Assembly (NCBI RefSeq): GCF_964204645.1
Contig: NC_134032.1
Coordinates: 15,812,775 to 15,872,774 of the forward strand
Direction: 5' to 3'
Source of the DNA: Tubulanus polymorphus
Taxonomy: Eukaryota > Nemertea > Palaeonemertea > Tubulaniformes > Tubulanidae
DNA length: 60,000 bases
This document shows, in pieces, positions 56,101-60,000 of the stretch (its first letter is position 1; every line of letters starts with the position of its first letter). The notes below the pieces were generated by a model. That model saw only the letters and a list, made by a program, of their open reading frames with translations, ran no database searches and had not been told where the DNA came from. The position numbers and the translations under genes are program-made.

Positions 56101-58216
56101 ATGGTTGAAATATCGTTTGACTCGAAGTTTCATATACAGACAAGTAAAGGTCGTTGCTGGGACGCGTTGACGATAAAAAGTGAAACCGGTAAAAATCTTA
56201 ACACTCTTCATAACGTGAATTATTTTTATGGTTCGTAAAGTTTTATCATTATTCATTTCTTCACCAGGGAGTAATCAATATTGCGGGTCGACTGCTCCAG
56301 ATAATCGATCCCACACTGGAAATATTACAATACAGTTTACATCAGACAACTCGGGAAGCGATGCTGGGTTTAAACTTCTATGGCGGATTAAAGGTAGCTA
56401 TACGATGAAAATAGTAAAATTTAAATATGTAAACTTAAGTCTATAATTTGAACCTGTTTGATATAGATGAGTTTCATATTCTGTATTTCAGACAAAGATA
56501 CAGATAGAATCAGTTATTTGACAGTTGTTTTCGGGATTGGTTTTCTGATTATAGTAATAGTGGCTGCTATAGCTATCGCCGTGTTGATCAGACAGCGGAG
56601 GAACGTGAGAAACAGAAATACAGGTTTGTTATTTATCATTTTACTTTAAACGGGGTTGAGTGGAAGCGTGTTTGGGGTATTTACGTCAAATTAGAAATGA
56701 TAACAATGAAACTGAGTCCTCCAGAATATAATCTGACTTGATTTCGGGAACAGGAAGTTCTTTGAATAAAAATAAATACATGTAATATTTCATCTAACAT
56801 TCTATTATTGTTTATAGGTAACAACACGACCGATCCAGGGGCAATGTACTATCAGGTTCGTTAATATAGATACATTAACATTGGTTTTTAAATTTTATTT
56901 TATTTGTGAATATTTTGTAAATTGTTTAACCGATTTATTTTTAGCCTTCGTCTTCTGGAGTTGGTGGTAGGATCTACACAACACAGGACGGTATCTACGA
57001 AGACATAGATGACGGTGAAATCTACGATGATGTAGATATTGTAGATGTCGTTGTCGCAGGTGTCAGGAACGCTACAGAGAATGACGTAGATGTCAGGAAC
57101 GCTACAGATGATGACGTAGATGTAAGGAACGCTACAGATGATGACGTAGATGTAAGGAACGCTACAGATGATGACGTTGATGTAAGGAACGCTACAGATG
57201 ATGACGTAGATGCATGGAACTCTACAGATGATGACGTAGATGCATGGAACTCTACAGATGATGACGTAGATGTATGGAACTCTACAGATGATGACGTAGA
57301 TGACAACCTTGTCGCAGATGTCAGAAACCCTCCAGAAGATGACTACGTTGGCCCAGATGTCATGAACCCTCCAGAAGATACCTACATTGTCGCAGGTGTC
57401 CGGAACCCTCCAGAAGATGACTACGTTGGCCCAGATGTCATGAACCCTCCAGAAGATACCTACATTGTCACAGGTGTCAGGAATCCTCCAGAAGATGATT
57501 ATGTCGTTGTCGCGGGTGTCAGGAACACTCCTGAAGATACCTACATTGTTCCAGATGCAAGAAACTCTTCAGAAGATGACTACGTCGTTGTCCCAAATAT
57601 CAGGAACACTCCAGAAGATACCTACATTGTCGCAGGTGTCCGGAACCCTCCAGAAGATACCTACATTGTTGCACTTAAGGTTTGTCAATATAAATAATAC
57701 ATTTCTATTGTTTTCAATTTTTTTATTTGCGAATATATTATTAGGCCTAATTGTTTACCGATTTATTTTCAGCCAACAGCTACTTCAGCTGACGACAGGA
57801 TCTCTCCAGAAGATGACTACGTTGGCCCAGATGTTAGGTACTCTACAGAAGATACCTACGTTGTCGCAGGTGTCAGGAATCCCCCTGAAGATACCTACAT
57901 TGTTCCAGATGCAAGAAACTGTACAGAAGATGACTACGTCGTTGTCGCAGGTGTCAGGAATCCTCCAGAAGATGACTACTTCGTTGTCGCAGGTGTCAGG
58001 AACACTCCTGAAGATACCTACATTGTTCCAGATGCAAGAAACTCTTCAGAAGATGATTACGTCGTTGTCGCAGGTGTCAGAAACCCCCCAGAAGATACCT
58101 ATGTTGTCCCAGATATCAGAAACACTCCAGAAGATACCTACATTGTTCCAGATGTCAGGAACCCTCCAGAAGATACCTACGTTGTTGCAGATGGCATAAG
58201 ACCACAATTAGGTTAG
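50106..58216 (+). CDS. Single-pass CUB-domain receptor-like protein with repetitive tyrosine tail
   Basis: Spliced coding exons: 50106-50169, 50936-51087, 51434-51533, 51650-51781, 51858-51988, 52455-52545 (or 52763-52859), 52970-53107, 53184-53311, 53486-53576, 53747-53881, 53961-54088, 54318-54408, 54548-54673, 54751-54878, 55131-55221, 55361-55495, 55575-55702, 56101-56188, 56268-56393, 56492-56623, 56818-56855, 56945-57679 and 57773-58216. All junction phases agree and give about 1183 residues. Order: signal peptide (MELMMKSLFVVAVILFVENS), six CUB domains, a transmembrane helix (FGIGFLIIVIVAAIAIAVLI) with RQRR stop-transfer, then a tail of about 400 residues. CUB domains are extracellular ligand- or matrix-binding modules. 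The tail suggests tyrosine-kinase signalling; this is inference, since no kinase domain is present. I chose the ATG at 50106 because it starts a clean signal peptide; an in-frame ATG at 49968 would add 46 residues. I do not recognise a named orthologue. Confidence 0.85.
50601..50672 (-). repeat. tRNA-like repeat in intron 1 of the CUB gene
   Basis: The minus strand reads TATGGTCTAGTGGTTAGCG (tRNA D-arm/A box) and, further on, GGTCCCGGGTTCGAGGC (T-arm/B box). The anticodon loop reads CTGGCAC. It lies antisense to the gene. The acceptor stem is weak, so it is read as a tRNA pseudogene or SINE head. Confidence 0.5.
50936..51781 (+). other. CUB domain 1 (three exons)
   Basis: Exon a (50936-51087) gives SGVITSPNYPGNYGDN and LRCEWRI; exon b (51434-51533) gives LSRISFDPIFELD and GYCHDDVSIY; exon c (51650-51781) gives VYCDKTAPPT and YKGFKLFWRY. 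The four CUB cysteines (GCSG, LRCEW, GYCHD, VYCDK) are present. The phase pattern 1-0, 0-1, 1-1 makes the whole cassette symmetric, which explains how it could be duplicated. Confidence 0.85.
51858..53107 (+). other. CUB domain 2, with two alternative middle exons
   Basis: Exon a is 51858-51988 and exon c is 52970-53107. Between them lie two b-type exons: 52455-52545 (IVEISFDSNFHIEP, DYCLDSLW) and 52763-52859 (VLRISFDPIFELER, GHCRDKVSIY). Both enter in phase 0 and leave in phase 1, so either can join a to c, but using both would shift the frame. The second, with about 110 bp of its upstream intron, is a copy of the CUB 1 b exon region. Exon c has a small in-frame duplication encoding VTIKF-VTIKS. 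Confidence 0.75.
53184..53881 (+). other. CUB domain 3 (three exons)
   Basis: Exons 53184-53311, 53486-53576 and 53747-53881. Visible motifs are GVITSPNYPGKYY, LDCRWLID, GGCHDALTIKS, VYCGSTAPPT and YKGFKLFWRY; all four cysteines are kept. Confidence 0.85.
53961..54673 (+). other. CUB domain 4 (three exons)
   Basis: Exons 53961-54088, 54318-54408 and 54548-54673. Visible motifs are GVISSPNHPGNYY, LDCRWLIQ, NCHDALTIKSGTG, VYCGNTAPPT and FRLFWRF. The cassette, introns included, is very close to CUB 5, so one is a recent copy of the other. Confidence 0.85.
54751..55495 (+). other. CUB domain 5 (three exons)
   Basis: Exons 54751-54878, 55131-55221 and 55361-55495. Visible motifs are GVISSPNYPNKYY, SCYDALTIKSGTG and VYCGNTAPPT. 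The C-terminal strand reads FKLCWKF, adding an extra cysteine where the other domains have F, L or Y. It is nearly identical to CUB 4 in exons and introns. Confidence 0.85.
55575..56393 (+). other. CUB domain 6 (three exons, most diverged)
   Basis: Exons 55575-55702, 56101-56188 and 56268-56393. Visible motifs are GVITSPNYPNSYND, IDCSWLIQ, RCWDALTIKSETG, YCGSTAPDNRSHTG and FKLLWRIKG. Exon b is three bases shorter than in CUB 3-5. The a-b intron is longer and unlike the others. Confidence 0.85.
56492..56623 (+). other. Transmembrane exon of the CUB receptor
   Basis: Encodes DKDTDRISYLTVV, then the hydrophobic run GFLIIVIVAAIAIAVLI, then the stop-transfer RQRRNVRNRN. Phase 1-1. Orientation is extracellular N-terminus, cytosolic tail, from the signal peptide and the basic residues on the C-terminal side. 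Confidence 0.85.
56945..58216 (+). other. Cytosolic tail: acidic 10-residue repeats, then ED(D/T)Y repeats
   Basis: Two coding exons (56945-57679 and 57773-58216, both starting in phase 0). After GIYEDIDDGEIYDDVD come about eight 30-bp repeats (DVDVRNATDD, later DVDAWNSTDD). Then come nineteen ED(D/T)Y units of 10-14 residues such as NPPEDTYIVAGV and NSSEDDYVVV. Eight read YxxP (YVGP, YIVP, YVVP). YEDI and YDDV precede the repeats. Acidic residues before Tyr are typical of tyrosine-kinase substrates, and YxxP is the Crk/Nck-type SH2 consensus. Function is inferred from motifs only. Confidence 0.8.
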
Positions 58217-58499
58217 TAGATGCGTAGGGCACGACACAAAAATAATGTAGTACCAAAAGAGAAAGTGAGGTCCCCCATAAACATTGCCGGTTACATGTAT
58301 GTAAGCCATGGGTTCAGAGAGACAGGTTGATGGTGTGGGTCGGACCCAACCTTTCAAAAGTTTTCAGTATAGGGAAAAGTAAGGTTGGGTTTCAGGGGCG
58401 GATACTAACCTAGGTTGTCATAAGCAACCTTTCCTGGATTTACGCGCTTATATTATGAACTCAACGCTCGAATTTATTTCTTATCTTTTCTTTATGATA

Positions 58500-58670
58500 T
58501 ATAGATGATAATGGAACAATGGACTAAGCTCAGATGTCAGGAATGCTAAAGAAGATGACTACACTGTTACAGAAACTCTCTATAAGATGACGACTTTGTC
58601 ACAGATATCAGAAACTCTTCAGAAGATAACTACATTGTAGTAGAGGTCAGGAATCTACAGTGGCTGTTGT
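58500..58670 (+). other. Alternative last exon or decayed tail repeats
   Basis: After the stop at 58214-58216, a donor-like word (gttagt at 58211) and an acceptor (atatatag, ending at 58504) would add DDNGTMD and a stop. Beyond it, 58531-58670 still contains recognisable tail-repeat sequence (gaagatgactacactgt, cagaagataactacattg) with frame-breaking indels. The protein therefore once had a longer tail, or these are 3'-untranslated remnants. Confidence 0.45.
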
Positions 58671-58936
58671 GTTGTATAAATGTAACTTTATGAAATGTAA
58701 TGAATTTCAAGAACTCTGATATAAACGAAAATATAGTTTGAATTTTGAAATTCCTCGACTGCCAGAGCACCATATAGTGTGTATATATCTATTTTCACAG
58801 TATTTTCAAGTATTTGTATATTGTTATATTGTATAAGCAAAGACTAACAAAATGAAAAAGAATCATATTTACTTGACCTCAGAATTTGAATATAACAATA
58901 ACAGTCGTTTTGTTCGATATATATTTGTGTCGTTTA

Positions 58937-59292
58937 GGAGCCAGTTGTTCAAACATTGTTTTAGAATTAACGGGTCGACAATAATAGTAACAATTCAATT
59001 TCAATTGTCACTTAATGAACTGTCCACCGCTAAACTTTGACCATGGACTCCAGAATCCATTGTTTAATCAATGTTTGGGCAATGGGTCACTGGGGCCAGT
59101 TTCACAGTCGTGACTTAAGTCCGTGGTTTTAAATCTTTAAGACTGATCTTAAGTTGTTTGATTTTCTATAGAACTAACTTTTGGTTTTTGTCTAAGACTT
59201 ATATGACCAGTCTAAGACCAACTTAGTTCTATAGCCAATCTAACAACTTAAGACCAGTTTTAAGATTTAAGGGTACGTTTGGAACTGGCCTC
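58937..59292. mobile_element. Two adjacent MITE copies (GGAGCCAGTTG and GGGGCCAGTTTC types)
   Basis: About 58937-59088 is a diverged copy of the 13075 family, and 59092-59292 is an expanded copy of the 355/13206 family with an extra internal inverted segment. The same two families also stand side by side at 13075-13345. The open frame near 58852-59040 is part of this repeat. Confidence 0.6.
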
Positions 59293-59432
59293 TGGTGTTT
59301 GATGTACTGGGCACTGGCTAAGGATTTTTCTTAATCCCTTCTTACTGGATACTGGTCAAGTCAATCAATGACAATCCCCATCCCAAGCCCTGGTAAGTGA
59401 GTTATCTCTGAAATCTTAAGACTTCAACTTAC

Positions 59433-59604
59433 GTCTTTCGTAGGAGGTCCACGTTAAGGAATAGCCGTCGGATTCATCCCAAATCGAGGAACACATTTCA
59501 CATTTACAATTCTCTTGATCTTCGCTCGTTTCTGAATCTGTTTCAATGATTCTCATCAATGTACGGCACACGTAGTTCTTCAAATCACATTCACTCAACT
59601 GAGA
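59433..59604 (-). CDS. Internal exon of an unidentified convergent gene
   Basis: On the minus strand an acceptor (cttgtttcag) precedes 59604 and a donor (gtaagttg) follows 59433. The 172-nt exon is open in phase 0-1 and encodes 57 residues, starting SQLSECDLKNYVCRTLM. A middle ETDSETSEDQENCKCEMCSS has a CxCxxC cluster, and the exon ends SLTWTSYERR. Cysteine pattern and codon use look real, but I do not recognise the family. It converges on the CUB gene. No second exon was found in the window. Confidence 0.5.
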
Positions 59605-59848
59605 CTGAAACAAGAACGGATACACAGATCACTCATCGACTAGTTCGCCATCTATCGGATCGATAGTTCAGACAGCTGTCGTGGTTGTTATTGCAACAAA
59701 AGAGGAAAATGAAATATTTACAAATAATTAGTTCGTATTCAAATAATTAATTAGTTATTACACACTTGTCTTTTCTTGAAATGTAGCACTTGTAATCTGA
59801 CTGAGTAGCGTCTTGTACGTAGTTAAAATATTCCTTTGATTTAAGATA

Positions 59849-60000
59849 AAATCCCACTATTTACAGATTAAAAGAATTTAAAAACCAGAATTTATTTATT
59901 CAATCAAAAATATATAAAAGATACGACGTTTCGATCTCACCCTAGAGATCATCGTCAGGTCCTGAAATTAAATTCTTTTAATCTGTAAATAGTGGGATTT
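59849..60000 (-). mobile_element. Inverted repeat with a Penelope-type hammerhead-like core
   Basis: A perfect 33-bp inverted repeat (59849-59881 and 59968-60000, starting aaatcccactatttacag) runs to the window edge. Between the arms, the minus strand reads CTGACGATGATCTC, a 6-nt loop, GAGATC and GAAAC. This matches the hammerhead core CUGANGA, a stem II and GAAA, with one extra base before stem II. Such cores are known from Penelope-like elements. Stem I pairing is poor, so activity is doubtful. Confidence 0.45.

Noticed and set aside
57022-57306. Minus-strand Ser/Thr-rich frame of 94 codons
   Set aside because: Shadow of the 30-bp coding repeats of the receptor tail on the other strand.
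57465-58199. 244-codon plus-strand frame in another phase of the tail
   Set aside because: It reads straight through the intron 57680-57772, while the chosen frame is supported by phase agreement with the TM exon and all upstream exons.

Overview
ORGANISM. This is nuclear DNA of an animal, probably a marine invertebrate. The exons are short, with GT..AG introns of 80 bp to several kb. The background is AT-rich. There are fragments of a Penelope-like element and of non-LTR retrotransposons, many palindromic MITE-like elements, tRNA-derived repeats and a very large amount of tandem repeat. I cannot name the phylum from sequence alone. Most open frames in the window are chance or repeat artefacts; only three or four loci look like real genes. 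LAYOUT 1, about 1-24.9 kb. A plus-strand gene of unknown family has phase-compatible exons at 2857-2901, 3088-3126, 3547-3591, 4887-4931 and 5075-5116 (a tandem series of 39-45 nt microexons), then 19141-19198, 19780-19845, 21276-21502 and the last exon 24452-24844. The visible product is proline-rich, then acidic, then basic with a nuclear-localisation-like cluster. The introns hold a 0.95-kb duplicated block, MITE families, a degraded Penelope-like element (GIY-YIG part), two degraded LINE fragments and a large foldback element. LAYOUT 2, about 25.3-48.1 kb. A repeat archipelago of more than fifteen different tandem arrays stands almost end to end, with units of 12, 17, 22, 28 (two related arrays), 38, 46, 52, 53, about 119, about 265 and about 405 bp. 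Embedded in it are four near-copies of a roughly 110-bp intron with intact GTAATTAT..TTTCAG ends and no convincing coding exons around them (a possible repeat-rich non-coding transcript). A 4-kb long inverted repeat, a tRNA-Glu-like pseudogene and a small GC-rich TATA-containing segment also lie here. LAYOUT 3, about 50.1-58.7 kb. A well-supported plus-strand gene encodes a single-pass receptor-like protein: signal peptide, six CUB domains (each from a three-exon cassette), one transmembrane helix, and a tail of about 400 residues made of two repeat types. The tail contains acidic ED(D/T)Y repeats, eight of which read YxxP, plus a YEDI and a YDDV site. The second CUB domain has two alternative middle exons whose phases forbid using both. 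LAYOUT 4, 58.7-60 kb. A single convincing internal exon of a convergent minus-strand gene is followed by a perfect inverted repeat with a hammerhead-like core of the kind carried by Penelope-like elements. HOW THEY RELATE. The three coding loci show no sign of a joint pathway. The common theme is recent tandem duplication at every scale: microexons, whole CUB cassettes with their introns, tail repeats, non-coding exon-intron units and satellites. The most novel candidate is the CUB receptor with a Cas-like repetitive phosphotyrosine tail and frame-enforced alternative exons.
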